In this document: positions 33,504 to 43,094 of the stretch, piece after piece
Layout: each line of letters opens with the position of its first letter
Position numbering within the stretch: position 1 is the stretch's first letter
Program-made: the position numbers and the translations under genes
DNA from: Deltaproteobacteria bacterium
Lineage (GTDB): Bacteria; Desulfobacterota; Binatia; UBA9968
Assembly (NCBI GenBank): GCA_016874755.1
Contig: VGTH01000014.1
Span: 51,288 to 115,287 of the forward strand
Direction of reading: 5' to 3'
DNA length: 64,000 nucleotides
Notes under the pieces: generated by a model
Databases searched by the model: none
What the model saw: the letters and a program-made list of their open reading frames with translations, nothing else
Told to the model about the DNA's origin: nothing

Positions 33504-34991
33504 CTACTTTAAGAAAAACCGCAGGGAGGTGGTGGCATACTGAACGAGTGGCGCAAAGTAGAGGCCGAAAACCACCGTCAAGACACTCAGCGGTATCATC
33601 AGCGCAAAGCTGTTGCGTGCTACCGCAACGGGCTTGTCCTCGGGATTGGGCGTGTCGAGAAACATCACCTTGACGATCTTCGCATAGTAATAGAGCGAGA
33701 TCACGCTGTTGAGAGCGGCGACCACCGCAAGCACGATAAACTGCTGGCCGCCTTGCTTGAGCACCGCCGAGAACAGGAAGAACTTGCCAATGAAGCCCGC
33801 GAACGGAGGCAAGCCAGTCAGCGAGAAAAGAAATATGGCAAAGCAAACCGCCGGCACAATGGCGCCGCGCCAGGCTAGGCCTCGGTAGGTGTCGAGATCT
33901 TCGGTGCCGGTTTCGTTGGCAATGGTCGCGACGACCAGGAAGGCGCCGAGATTCATGATCAAATAGACCATCGCGTAGAAGAGAATCGCGCTCAACCCTT
34001 CGTTGTTGAGGATCGCCAAGCCCATCATCATGTAGCCCGCATGGGCGATGCCGGAGTAGGCCAGCATGCGCTTTAGATTCCTCTGGTTGAGCGCGCATAG
34101 ATTGCCGACGGTCATGGTCACCATGCTCAAGATCAACAGCACCTGCGGCCACTCAACACCTGCGACGAAACTCCAAGCGCCGCCGTCGCCTAGCTTCGAA
34201 ATGCCGGGAAAGAAAAAGCGGATCATGATCGCGATACCGGCGGCGTTCGAGGCCACCGACAAAAAGCCGGTGAAAGGCGTCGGTGCTCCTTGGTACACGT
34301 CGGGCGACCACATATGAAATGGCACGAAAACAATCTTGTAGCCGAAGCCCGCCAGGATAAAAATCAAAGCCAGGAACAAAGCCGTCTTGCTCGGTTCGCC
34401 TTGCCCCAGGGCGGCGTGGATAGCAGCGTAGTCGAGGCTGCCGGTCATGCCGTAAACCCAGCTCATACCGTAAATCATCGTGCCCGAAGCGACGCCGCCA
34501 TAAATTAGATACTTCAAGGCGGCTTCGCTCGAGCGCCGATTGCGCGGCAAAAATCCCGTCAACACGTAGGACGTCAAGCTCACCAGTTCCAACGATAAGT
34601 AGGCCATCAGCAAATTATGCGACGAGGCCATGAAAAACATCCCGAGGGTGCAAGTCAAAAGCAGCGCATAATACTCCGCGTGGTACACCTGCTTGATCTC
34701 GTTGCTGCCGAGCGACATCCAAATGGCCAGTAGCGCGGCAACCAGACCGAAGACCTTGAAGAATAGACTAAAGTTATCGAGGACGATCATCCGGTGAAAC
34801 AGCCAACCGGATTGAGCGCTGTAGAGGTCCAACGTGCAGATCAACGACGCCACACAGCCGCTTACGGCCAAGAGCGCGGCCCCCTTGCGGTTGCGCGCGA
34901 TCAAGTCGGCGATAATGATCAGCAGTATCGTCGCCGAGAGCAGAATCTCGGGACAAGAGAATGTCAGGCTCGCTACGTTCTTTAAGTCCAT
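33504..34991 (-). CDS. nuoN: NADH-quinone oxidoreductase subunit N
   Basis: This 495-residue antiporter-like membrane subunit of complex I is last in the operon. Typical stretches are MASSHNLLMAYLSLELVSLTSYVLTGF, EAALKYLIYGGVASGTMIYG, YKIVFVPFHMWSPDVYQGAP and SLTGLPPFAGFIGKF, with conserved Lys and His in membrane helices for proton pumping. About 14 transmembrane helices are expected. It is 11 bp after nuoM. Confidence 0.93.
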   Translation of the reverse strand: MDLKNVASLTFSCPEILLSATILLIIIADLIARNRKGAALLAVSGCVASLICTLDLYSAQSGWLFHRMIVLDNFSLFFKVFGLVAALLAIWMSLGSNEIKQVYHAEYYALLLTCTLGMFFMASSHNLLMAYLSLELVSLTSYVLTGFLPRNRRSSEAALKYLIYGGVASGTMIYGMSWVYGMTGSLDYAAIHAALGQGEPSKTALFLALIFILAGFGYKIVFVPFHMWSPDVYQGAPTPFTGFLSVASNAAGIAIMIRFFFPGISKLGDGGAWSFVAGVEWPQVLLILSMVTMTVGNLCALNQRNLKRMLAYSGIAHAGYMMMGLAILNNEGLSAILFYAMVYLIMNLGAFLVVATIANETGTEDLDTYRGLAWRGAIVPAVCFAIFLFSLTGLPPFAGFIGKFFLFSAVLKQGGQQFIVLAVVAALNSVISLYYYAKIVKVMFLDTPNPEDKPVAVARNSFALMIPLSVLTVVFGLYFAPLVQYATTSLRFFLK

Positions 34992-35002
34992 AATTAGCCG
35001 GG

Positions 35003-36523
35003 CTAGCTGCGCAGGTGCGGCACGATCAGTGAGTTCAGGTTATCCAGCGATGCTTTAAGGAGATCGAGGACCACCGTCGGATAAATGCCAACGACGATAA
35101 CGATGATGCCCAGCGGCACCAGCGTGAAAATTTCGCGGCCGTTGATTTCCGGCATCTTCAAATATTTTTCGTTGGGCGGTCCCAGGTAGACGCGCTGAAT
35201 GGTCCACAGCAGATAGCCCGCCGTGAGAACAACGCCGCTGGCGCCCAAAATCGTCAGTCCCGGATACTTCTGCCAGGTGCCCAGCAAGACGAGCACCTCC
35301 GAGATAAACCCGGAGAGACCCGGCAAGCCCATGGACGCGAAGAATGCCAACGCCGTCGCGCCGGTGTACACTGGCATGATCGCTGCCACGCCGCCGAAGC
35401 CTTCGATGTCCCGATGATGCGCGCGGTCGTAGATCACACCGACCAACAGGAACAGCATGCCGGTGATGGTGCCGTGGTTGAACATCTGCAGCACCGCGCC
35501 GTTGATGCCCTGGCTGGTCATGCTCGCCATGCCGAGCATGACGTAGCCCATGTGACTGACGCTGGAGTAAGCCACCAGTTTCTTCAAATCCTTTTGCGCC
35601 ATGGCGCAGAAGGCGCCGTAGATAATGTTCCAAGCGCCCAGCGCGCCCAGGAACCAATAGGCCATGTCGGCGGTGGCCACCGGCAACATCGGGAAGTTGG
35701 TGCGCAAGATGCCGTAGGTTCCCATCTTGAGCAGCACGCCGGCCAGAATAACCGAGATCGCCGTCGGCGCCTCGACGTGCGCGTCGGGCAGCCAAGTGTG
35801 AAACGGAAACGCCGGGATCTTGATGGCAAAGCCGATGAAGAGCGCCATCCAGATCACATGCTGGAAGCCCCAGCCCCATTGATCGAACGGCCAAACTCCC
35901 AGCGGCTTGGTGCCGTACTGACTTGCGTTGGCCATCATCACGCGCATGTCGAAAGTGTGCGGTTCGACGGTGAAATAAAGCGCGAGAATCGCCAGCAGCA
36001 TCAAAACGCTGCCAAACAACGTGTAGAGGAAAAACTTGATCGCCGCATACTCGCGCCGCGGTCCACCCCAGATGCCGATGAGAAAATACATCGGCAACAG
36101 CATGACTTCCCAAAAAATGTAGAACAAAAAGAAATCCAGCGCGCAAAACACGCCCATCATGCCGGCGTCGAGCATGAGAAACAGCGCGAAGTAGCCCTTG
36201 ACGGCCTTTTCGATGCCAAAGGAAGCAAAGATGCAGATAAAGCTTAACAACGCGGTCAATAAAACCATCGAGATGCTCACGCCGTCGACGCCCATAATGT
36301 AACTGATGTTGTAAGTAGGGATCCAATAGTAGTCTTCGACGAACTGGAAACCCGGCTTGCTGCGATCGAAATTATTGAACAGCCACACTGCCATTAAGAG
36401 CGGCGGCACAGTGACGGCGGCGGCGGTCCAGCGAATCAGATTGTGCGCCGCGCTGGGCAGCATGAGAATCAAGATCGCTCCCGCCAGCGGGATGAAAGTC
36501 ATGTAGGTGAGGATGTTGTCCAT
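35003..36523 (-). CDS. nuoM: NADH-quinone oxidoreductase subunit M
   Basis: This 506-residue proton-pumping membrane subunit carries GVDGVSISMVLLTALLSF, FYIFWEVMLLPMYFLIG with the functionally important Glu, and PFHTWLPDAHVEAPTAISVILAGVLLKMG. It is 21 bp after nuoL. Length and motif order are normal for the family. Confidence 0.94.
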   Translation of the reverse strand: MDNILTYMTFIPLAGAILILMLPSAAHNLIRWTAAAVTVPPLLMAVWLFNNFDRSKPGFQFVEDYYWIPTYNISYIMGVDGVSISMVLLTALLSFICIFASFGIEKAVKGYFALFLMLDAGMMGVFCALDFFLFYIFWEVMLLPMYFLIGIWGGPRREYAAIKFFLYTLFGSVLMLLAILALYFTVEPHTFDMRVMMANASQYGTKPLGVWPFDQWGWGFQHVIWMALFIGFAIKIPAFPFHTWLPDAHVEAPTAISVILAGVLLKMGTYGILRTNFPMLPVATADMAYWFLGALGAWNIIYGAFCAMAQKDLKKLVAYSSVSHMGYVMLGMASMTSQGINGAVLQMFNHGTITGMLFLLVGVIYDRAHHRDIEGFGGVAAIMPVYTGATALAFFASMGLPGLSGFISEVLVLLGTWQKYPGLTILGASGVVLTAGYLLWTIQRVYLGPPNEKYLKMPEINGREIFTLVPLGIIVIVVGIYPTVVLDLLKASLDNLNSLIVPHLRS

Positions 36524-36544
36524 CTTCTAAAAACTCCCTGAGAA

Positions 36545-38578
36545 TCAGCTCCAGTAGCGGAGCTTGACGTAGATCGCCACCACGATGGCGATCAAGATAC
36601 CGTAGAGATAGCTGTTGATGTTGCCGGTTTGGATGCGGCGAAACTTGTTGCCGAACCAGTAAGTCACGTTGGCCACCGCGTTGACCAGGCCATCGACGAT
36701 GTACTTGTCGAAGGCGCCGTTGACGATGGAGACCCAGCGGGTGATGGTGGCGCTGGCGTTGACGATGCCGTCGACGATGTACTTGTCGAAGGCCGACAAG
36801 AACTGGGCGAGCAGCAAGCAGCCATTGACGAAAACCGCTTGGTAGATCTCATCCAAATACCACTTGCGGTCGAACAATCGGTAAAACCGGCCGCCGCCGA
36901 GATTGACGAAGACATTGGGCGACAACGACTCTTTGCGGTACATCAGGTATGCCAGGAATGCCCCGAAGGAAGCCACGCAGACCGATACGGCCATCAGCGT
37001 CCATTCGGCGGCGTGCGAGCCGTGATGTTCGCCATGTTTGATGACCGGCTCGAGCCAATGCGCAAACTGGCTGCCACCCAGCACTGCGGGCAATCCGATG
37101 AATCCCGCCAACACGGCGCCGATGGCGAGAATCACTAGCGGCATGGTCATGACGCTCGGCGACTCATGCAGGTGTTCCTGAGTGTGATGATCGGCGCGGC
37201 ACTTGCCGTAGAAAGTCATGAAGAGTTGCCGGAACATATAGAAGGAGGTCATCCCGGCGCCGCACAGTGCCAAGAACCAGATCACTTCATGGTGCCCGGA
37301 AAACGCCAACCAGAGAATCTCGTCCTTGGAAAAGAACCCTGCCAATGGCGGGAAGCCAGCGATCGCCAGCACTGAAATAAAAAAGGTCGCGTAGGTAATC
37401 GGCATCCACTGCTTGAGGCCGCCCATCTTGCGCATATCCTGCTCGTGGTGCATGGCGTGAATCACACTGCCCGAGCCCAGGAACAAGCAGGCTTTGAAAA
37501 ACGCATGGGTCATCAGGTGAAACACCGCGGCCGAGTAGGCGCCGACACCGATGCCGATGAACATGTAGCCCAATTGGCTGACCGTGGAATAGGCGAGAAC
37601 TTTTTTGATGTCATATTGTGTCAGCGCGATAGTCGCCGCCACCAACGCCGTGCAGACGCCCACTACCGCGATCAGTTGCAGCGTCTCCGGTGCCATCGAA
37701 AAGAACACATTCATGCGCGCGGTCATGTAAACACCGGCGGTGACCATGGTCGCGGCATGGATCAGCGCGCTCACCGGTGTCGGCCCGGCCATGGCGTCCG
37801 GCAGCCAGACAAACAGCGGAATTTGCGCCGATTTGCCGGTGGCGCCAACGAATAGAAAGAACGTCGCCAACGTCACCACCGGCCAGCCCCACAGCGTCAT
37901 GTCTTTGATCGACGGCGCCCATTTGATCATCTCGCGAAACGTCAGCGAGCCATGCCCTTGAGCGTCGAGGGACCAGAACAAAAGAAACATGCCAAGCACG
38001 AAGCCGAAATCGCCGACCCGGTTGACGATGAATGCTTTATTGCCGGCACGCGCGTTGTTGTGATCGCTGTACCAGAAGCCGATCAACGCGTAGGAGCAAA
38101 GGCCCACGCCTTCCCAGCCAACGAACAGCAAGAGCAAGCTGTCGCCCAACACCAGCGTCAACATCGACGCCATAAAAAGATTGAGATACGCGAAAAAGCG
38201 CCAGAACGCTTTGTCGTCGTGCATGTAGCCGGTGGCGTAGATGTGAATCAATCCGCCGATGCCGGTGACCACGAGAATCATCACCGCCGATAGCGGATCG
38301 ACCAGAAACGCCATATCGACCTTGAGCGAGCCGAGGTTGATCCAGGTGTAAAGATTGTCGATCAGAAAGCGCTTTTCCGGCGGCAGCCCCTTGAGAGTTA
38401 GAAAGGCGTTGACAGCGAGGCCAAAAGCGATAATGACCGGCGCGCAAGCCAGCACGCTGATAGCGCCCTTACCCAGGCTCTTCTGAATCTTTGCGCCCAG
38501 CAAGCCGTTGACGATCGCCCCCAGCAGCGGCAGAAACACGATCCAGCGGATGAAGTCTGTTTGAATCGGGCTGTCCAT
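36545..38578 (-). CDS. nuoL: NADH-quinone oxidoreductase subunit L
   Basis: This 677-residue subunit is the distal proton pump with the long lateral helix. Motifs include LLFVGWEGVGLCSYALIGFW, GKSAQIPLFVWLPDAMAGPT and PVSALIHAATMVTAGVYM. Near the C-terminus a segment is duplicated: FDKYIVDGIVN and, about 22 residues later, FDKYIVDGLVN. The 149-bp gap to nuoK is filled by a 7-nt-period inverted repeat whose left arm begins directly at the nuoL start codon, leaving no ribosome-binding site there. Confidence 0.94.
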   Translation of the reverse strand: MDSPIQTDFIRWIVFLPLLGAIVNGLLGAKIQKSLGKGAISVLACAPVIIAFGLAVNAFLTLKGLPPEKRFLIDNLYTWINLGSLKVDMAFLVDPLSAVMILVVTGIGGLIHIYATGYMHDDKAFWRFFAYLNLFMASMLTLVLGDSLLLLFVGWEGVGLCSYALIGFWYSDHNNARAGNKAFIVNRVGDFGFVLGMFLLFWSLDAQGHGSLTFREMIKWAPSIKDMTLWGWPVVTLATFFLFVGATGKSAQIPLFVWLPDAMAGPTPVSALIHAATMVTAGVYMTARMNVFFSMAPETLQLIAVVGVCTALVAATIALTQYDIKKVLAYSTVSQLGYMFIGIGVGAYSAAVFHLMTHAFFKACLFLGSGSVIHAMHHEQDMRKMGGLKQWMPITYATFFISVLAIAGFPPLAGFFSKDEILWLAFSGHHEVIWFLALCGAGMTSFYMFRQLFMTFYGKCRADHHTQEHLHESPSVMTMPLVILAIGAVLAGFIGLPAVLGGSQFAHWLEPVIKHGEHHGSHAAEWTLMAVSVCVASFGAFLAYLMYRKESLSPNVFVNLGGGRFYRLFDRKWYLDEIYQAVFVNGCLLLAQFLSAFDKYIVDGIVNASATITRWVSIVNGAFDKYIVDGLVNAVANVTYWFGNKFRRIQTGNINSYLYGILIAIVVAIYVKLRYWS

Positions 38579-38735
38579 TTTAGATTTTGGATTTAGTTCC
38601 GGTGCTACAAAGTCTCGGTTCCGTTAGTAACGATTTGATCTCCGACCCGATACGTTGCATTGCCTTAGCAGAAAAACCACCGTTCTGCCTTCGACAATCC
38701 AAAACCCAAAATCGAAAATCCAAAATTCTAGTCTC
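38579..38735. repeat. 7-nt-period inverted repeat (AATCCAA type) between nuoK and nuoL
   Basis: The left arm (about 38,579-38,597) reads TTTTAGA-TTTTGGA-TTTAG; the right arm (about 38,697-38,730) reads AATCCAA-AACCCAA-AATCGAA-AATCCAA-AATTC. The arms touch the nuoL ATG on one side and include the nuoK TAG stop on the other, so the insertion fits exactly between two genes of an essential operon. Confidence 0.8.
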
Positions 38736-39045
38736 GCATGGTTTCCGCGGCTTCCACATCGATTGTGTGAAAGAGTTGGAAGATCGCCAAGACGATCGCT
38801 AAACCCACCGCTGCTTCTGCTGCAGCCAGCATGATCACGAAAATCGCGTAAAGCTGCCCGTCGCTGTTGCCGCTGCCAAAGTGGGAAAAAGCGACGTAAT
38901 TGATGTTGGCGCTGTTGAGAATCAGCTCCACGCCCATCAGCACGCTGATCGCGTTTCGCCGGGTGAGCACGGTAAAGAGCCCCAAACAAAACAGGATCGC
39001 GCCGATAATGAGATAGGAAGACAGCTGGTCCGGAGCGAAGGGCAT
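38728..39045 (-). CDS. nuoK: NADH-quinone oxidoreductase subunit K
   Basis: This 105-residue protein with three transmembrane helices carries the two membrane Glu residues typical of NuoK (LMGVELILNSANINYVAF and AAAEAAVGLAIVLAIF). Start ATG 39045, 2 bp after the nuoJ stop. Its stop lies in the adjacent repeat. Confidence 0.93.
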   Translation of the reverse strand: MPFAPDQLSSYLIIGAILFCLGLFTVLTRRNAISVLMGVELILNSANINYVAFSHFGSGNSDGQLYAIFVIMLAAAEAAVGLAIVLAIFQLFHTIDVEAAETMRD

Positions 39046-39047
39046 GG

Positions 39048-39548
39048 CTACTCTTTGATCTCCTTGCGAGAAATAGCCACCGCCCCGATCATTGCCGCCA
39101 ATAGGATCACCGAAGCCAAGATGAACGGCAGCAGGTAATCATAGAGGAACGCATCGCCGATTTTCGCTGTGGTCGCCACATACACCACTTCTTTGGCTTT
39201 GACCCAACCGGTCCCTTTGACGGTTTCTACCAAGAAATAACCCAAGACAAGGATCACAGCCAAAGCCGGCAGGCGCCCCGCGGCGCGATTGGTGATCGCC
39301 ACGTCGGTAATCCGGTGCGTTAACATGACCGCGAAGAGAATCAATACGAGAATGCCGCCGACGTAAATCAGCACCTGAGTGGCAGCGACGAAGTCGGCGC
39401 CGAGAAAAACGTACAGCCCAGCCACGCCCATGAACGTGCCGAGCAGCGAAAACGCGGAATAGATGATATTGCGCGAGAACGCAACCATCACCGCCGAGAC
39501 GATGGTGATCGTTGCAATTAGATAAAAGACTGCCGTCGATACATTCAT
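39048..39548 (-). CDS. nuoJ: NADH-quinone oxidoreductase subunit J
   Basis: This 166-residue membrane subunit has five predicted helices. FSLLGTFMGVAGLYVFLGADFVAATQ contains the conserved helix 3, with VLIYVGGILVLILFAVMLTHR following. It contacts NuoK and NuoA at the coupling region. A 108-bp spacer of no recognised function separates it from nuoI. Confidence 0.92.
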   Translation of the reverse strand: MNVSTAVFYLIATITIVSAVMVAFSRNIIYSAFSLLGTFMGVAGLYVFLGADFVAATQVLIYVGGILVLILFAVMLTHRITDVAITNRAAGRLPALAVILVLGYFLVETVKGTGWVKAKEVVYVATTAKIGDAFLYDYLLPFILASVILLAAMIGAVAISRKEIKE

Positions 39549-39656
39549 GCGCTTTTTTGTTAGGGATCTCTAGGAACCAGGAGACTTTCTGGCTCACTTA
39601 TCGGAAGATCCGTCCTGGATCAAGGGGCGACAGGTTGAAACCGTGGCCGCTCGCTC

Positions 39657-40214
39657 TTACTCTTTCTCTGCCTCAACCCCTCCATCCGGCGTTGCGAACT
39701 CAGCCAGATACTTTCCCCCGATTTCAACCTTCGCGATCAACTTAGGTTCGGTCTCGCCGCCCTTTTTGGGCTTGTAAAGGTTCTGCGGCTGCGGCGCAAA
39801 GTGGCGCACCAAACCGGCTGGATTGTAGCTCGCACCCTCAAACTCTTGCGAATGGCGGATCGCACCGGTCGGACACACCTCCGAGCACAGCCCGCAGTAC
39901 ATGCATTTGCAGACATCGATATCAAAAGCGGTAAACTGCCGCTGCTTGGTCTCTTTGTCCATCTCGATACCGATGGTAATGCAGGTAATCGGACAGATCC
40001 TCTCGCATGCCAAGCAACCCGTGCAAATATCGAGATCGACCTCGAGAATGCCGCGGTAGCGATGCGGCAAGGTCTCCTGAATCGGCACCGGAATCTTGTC
40101 GGGATATTGAATCGTCATCGGTTTTCGCACCAGGTGCGAAAACGTGATCGACATCCCTTCGAACGTCGACGCCACCGTGTGTTTGATGTCGTTTATGTAG
40201 CTCGCAATACCCAT
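39657..40214 (-). CDS. nuoI: NADH-quinone oxidoreductase subunit I
   Basis: This 185-residue peripheral ferredoxin-like subunit carries two [4Fe-4S] clusters, N6a and N6b: Cys64-67-70-74 (CTGCLACERIC) and Cys104-107-110-114 (CMYCGLCSEVC). It is the electron relay to NuoB. Its presence without nuoEFG in the operon fits the 11-subunit complex I type. It is 12 bp after nuoH. Confidence 0.94.
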   Translation of the reverse strand: MGIASYINDIKHTVASTFEGMSITFSHLVRKPMTIQYPDKIPVPIQETLPHRYRGILEVDLDICTGCLACERICPITCITIGIEMDKETKQRQFTAFDIDVCKCMYCGLCSEVCPTGAIRHSQEFEGASYNPAGLVRHFAPQPQNLYKPKKGGETEPKLIAKVEIGGKYLAEFATPDGGVEAEKE

Positions 40215-40226
40215 AGATTTAACCGC

Positions 40227-41423
40227 CTAAATCTGCGGCTTCAGATACATTTCCGGTTTCGCCTCGCGGATCTGGAAGGCCACACGGCGGAAAAAATTGA
40301 TGATCGTGGCAATTGCAAAGCCCAGCGTGATGGCGCCAAAAACGCGCTGCATCTGGGCATCCATGAACATGAAACCAACCGTGCCTAGCAAGCAGACAAA
40401 GGACAGCGGCACCATATACTTCCAGCAGAGCGCCATCAGCTGGTCGACGCGCACGCGCGGCAGCGTGGCACGAATCCACATGGCGACGAACACCCAGAAA
40501 TAAGCTTTCAGGAAAAATACCACGAATTGAGCGATTCCTTTGAGCACTGGAAAACTCTCGAAGATAGGCAGCGGCGGCACCCGCCAGCCGCCCATGAACA
40601 GCGTCGTGGCGACGGCGCCGATAACGTACAAATTGCCCCACTCAGCGAAGAAGAAAAACAGGAAGCGCATGCCGCTATATTCGGTTACATAGCCGGCAAC
40701 GAGCTCAGACTCGGCTTCGGGTATATCGAATGGTGTGCGGTTGCCTTCGGCAAGAGCCGCAGTGAAATAGAGAAAAAATGCGCAAAACGTAAATGGATTA
40801 TGAAACATAAACCAGTCCCAAGGACCCCAGCCTTGGGCTTTGATGATGCCTTGCATGCTCAGTGTGCCGGCGAGAAAAACCACGCAGAGAATCGCCAGGC
40901 CGGCGGGAATCTCATAGCTCACGATCTGCGCCGCCGAACGCATGCCGCCAAGCAGCGACCATTTGTTGTTGGACGCCCAGCCTGCCATGAGGATGCCGAC
41001 GACCACCAACGAGGTCACGGCGAGAATGTAAAGAATTCCAATATTGAGATCGGCGACGATCAAATGCTCGCCAAACGGAATGACCACGAAGGTGCAGAGA
41101 AAACCCATGAACACGACATACGGTGCCAGCGAGAACAGCTTGCCGTCAGCGGCCGCCGGGATCAAATCTTCTTTGAGGAGGTTTTTGATGCCGTCGGCAA
41201 GCCACTGCAAAATTCCTTGCGGCCCGACACGGTTGGGACCGATGCGCGATTGCATGCGCGCCCAAACCCGCCGCTCGAGCCAGCTCGTCACGCCCGCCAG
41301 CGGCGCGACAAAAGCCGAGAGTACGACCAGTGCGACCACGACCATCGCAATCGCATAGACAACTTCTTTGGGCATACCCTGAAAGGCGCCCTGCTGCATC
41401 AGTTGATCGATGTAGGCTTGCAT
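40227..41423 (-). CDS. nuoH: NADH-quinone oxidoreductase subunit H
   Basis: This 398-residue membrane subunit helps form the quinone channel. Family signatures are WLERRVWARMQSRIGPNRVG, GWASNNKWSLLGGMRSAAQ with ISYE-type VSYEIPAGL following, and EGNRTPFDIPEAESELVAGY with the following VTEYSGM. Length is a little above the common 330-350 because of an N-terminal helix and a longer middle part. Confidence 0.94.
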   Translation of the reverse strand: MQAYIDQLMQQGAFQGMPKEVVYAIAMVVVALVVLSAFVAPLAGVTSWLERRVWARMQSRIGPNRVGPQGILQWLADGIKNLLKEDLIPAAADGKLFSLAPYVVFMGFLCTFVVIPFGEHLIVADLNIGILYILAVTSLVVVGILMAGWASNNKWSLLGGMRSAAQIVSYEIPAGLAILCVVFLAGTLSMQGIIKAQGWGPWDWFMFHNPFTFCAFFLYFTAALAEGNRTPFDIPEAESELVAGYVTEYSGMRFLFFFFAEWGNLYVIGAVATTLFMGGWRVPPLPIFESFPVLKGIAQFVVFFLKAYFWVFVAMWIRATLPRVRVDQLMALCWKYMVPLSFVCLLGTVGFMFMDAQMQRVFGAITLGFAIATIINFFRRVAFQIREAKPEMYLKPQI

Positions 41424-41437
41424 GAATTGCTCAATAA

Positions 41438-42583
41438 TTACCGATCGATTTCCGGCGCGTCAACGTCGAGGCTGCCGATCAAGGCAATCAAATCCGCTAC
41501 CATTATACCTTTACTGAGCTTGTCGATGATCGCCATGGCGGTGTAAGACCCCGTGCGAATGCGCACGCGATAAGGATACTCGCTACCGTCGCTGACTACG
41601 TAAAAGCCCATGTCGCCGCGCGGCGCTTCGACGCGCGCGTAGCACTCGCCCGCCGGCGGACGAAACTTGCGCGGCACTTTGGCGATCGCCGGCCCCTTTG
41701 GCATCATCCTCAAACACTGCCTGAGAATCTTGACGCTTTCCCGCATCTCTCGAATGCGCACCCAGAAGCGATCGTAGCTATCGCCCAGCTGACCGATCTC
41801 CGCCATACCGATGGGCACTTCGAAATCCAACTCGGGATAGACGGAGTAGGGCATGTCGCGCCGAATGTCCCACTTGACGCCGGAGCCGCGCAGATTGGGC
41901 CCGACTAAATTATAGGAAAAGGCGTCCTCCTTGCTGATGACTGCGACACCGGCCAAACGCTCGTGAAAAATCTTGTTGCCCGAGAGCAGCCGGTTGAACT
42001 CTTCGACGATGGGCTCGAAGTGATCGAGAAATTCTAAGATGCGGGTGCAGGTCTCGGGCAAGATGTCGTAGCCGACGCCGCCAATGCGAATGTAATTGTA
42101 GGTCAGCCGCGCACCACAAATTTCTTCCATCAAATTGTTGATGGTTTCGCGCTCGCGCAGCGCGTGCACGAACGGCGTCATCGCGCCGATGTCCTGACCG
42201 AAGGTACCAACCGAAATCAGGTGGCTGGCGATGCGGTTTAACTCGCAGGCGATGACGCGGCAAAACTCGCCGCGCCGGGTCACTTCCGTGCCGGCAAGCT
42301 TCTCCGCCGCCATGCAAAACGCCTGATTGGCAAACATGGCCGCCAGATAATCGGCGCGATCGGTGTAGGGCACGTAGCCGTGGTAGGTGACTTTCTCGCC
42401 GATTTTCTCGATGGAACGATGCAAGTAGCCAACGTCGGGAATCGCCTCGCTGATCACTTCACCGTCGGTCTTGACGACGAAGCGCAACACGCCGTGGGTG
42501 CTCGGGTGCTGCGGCCCGACGCTGATCGTCATGTCTTCGGTGTAAAAACCGGTTTCTGCTTGAGCGGCTTGACTCATCGCCAA
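41438..42583 (-). CDS. nuoD: NADH-quinone oxidoreductase subunit D
   Basis: This 381-residue 49-kDa-type subunit forms the quinone pocket with NuoB. It has VGPQHPSTHGVLRF, LHRSIEKIGE, RIASHLISVGTFGQDIGAM and the C-terminal SLDVDAPEIDR. It is separate from nuoC (not a NuoCD fusion) and starts 1 bp from the nuoC stop. Confidence 0.94.
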   Translation of the reverse strand: MAMSQAAQAETGFYTEDMTISVGPQHPSTHGVLRFVVKTDGEVISEAIPDVGYLHRSIEKIGEKVTYHGYVPYTDRADYLAAMFANQAFCMAAEKLAGTEVTRRGEFCRVIACELNRIASHLISVGTFGQDIGAMTPFVHALRERETINNLMEEICGARLTYNYIRIGGVGYDILPETCTRILEFLDHFEPIVEEFNRLLSGNKIFHERLAGVAVISKEDAFSYNLVGPNLRGSGVKWDIRRDMPYSVYPELDFEVPIGMAEIGQLGDSYDRFWVRIREMRESVKILRQCLRMMPKGPAIAKVPRKFRPPAGECYARVEAPRGDMGFYVVSDGSEYPYRVRIRTGSYTAMAIIDKLSKGIMVADLIALIGSLDVDAPEIDR

Positions 42584-42584
42584 C

Positions 42585-43091
42585 CTATCGCAAAAGTTTT
42601 TCTACCAGCGGCGCGCGCTGGGTGCTGATGCCGTCGTATTCTTCCTGCTCGACATAGTCTTTGCGCAGCGGATAACCGACCCAATCGTCCGGCAGCATGA
42701 TGCGGCGCAAATCGCTGTGGCCTTCGAAAATCACGCCAAAGAGGTCGTACACCTCGCGCTCAAACCAGTTGGCGACTTTCCACACGCTCTCGACCGTGGC
42801 GACTTTCGGGTTGTCGCGCGGCAGGTCGACCTTGAGCACGATCTGCTGATTCTGCGAGTAAGAGAATAAATGGTAGACGACTTGAACGATTTCTTCCTTG
42901 GGCCAGTCGAGCGCCGTCAGGTCCGACAGCACTTCGAACTTATGCATCACGGTGTCGCGCAAGAAACGGCAGACGTCGACGATGACGGATTTGTCGACCT
43001 TCAAATAGGGCTCTTGAACGTCGCCTTTGAAGTCGTGGACCTGGTTGCCGAAGCGAAGCTCCAGCTGCGCGAAGATATCCTGGGCTTCCAT
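42585..43091 (-). CDS. nuoC: NADH-quinone oxidoreductase subunit C
   Basis: This 168-residue 30-kDa-type peripheral subunit has the signature NWFEREVYDLFGVIFEGH and LRRIMLPDDWVGYPLRKDY. It is stand-alone rather than fused to NuoD, and 3 bp after nuoB. Confidence 0.93.
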   Translation of the reverse strand: MEAQDIFAQLELRFGNQVHDFKGDVQEPYLKVDKSVIVDVCRFLRDTVMHKFEVLSDLTALDWPKEEIVQVVYHLFSYSQNQQIVLKVDLPRDNPKVATVESVWKVANWFEREVYDLFGVIFEGHSDLRRIMLPDDWVGYPLRKDYVEQEEYDGISTQRAPLVEKLLR

Positions 43092-43094
43092 CGC

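Noticed and set aside
35055..36326. 423-codon open frame overlapping nuoM on the same strand
   Set aside because: His- and Arg-rich out-of-frame reading of nuoM, with no membrane helices or motifs.
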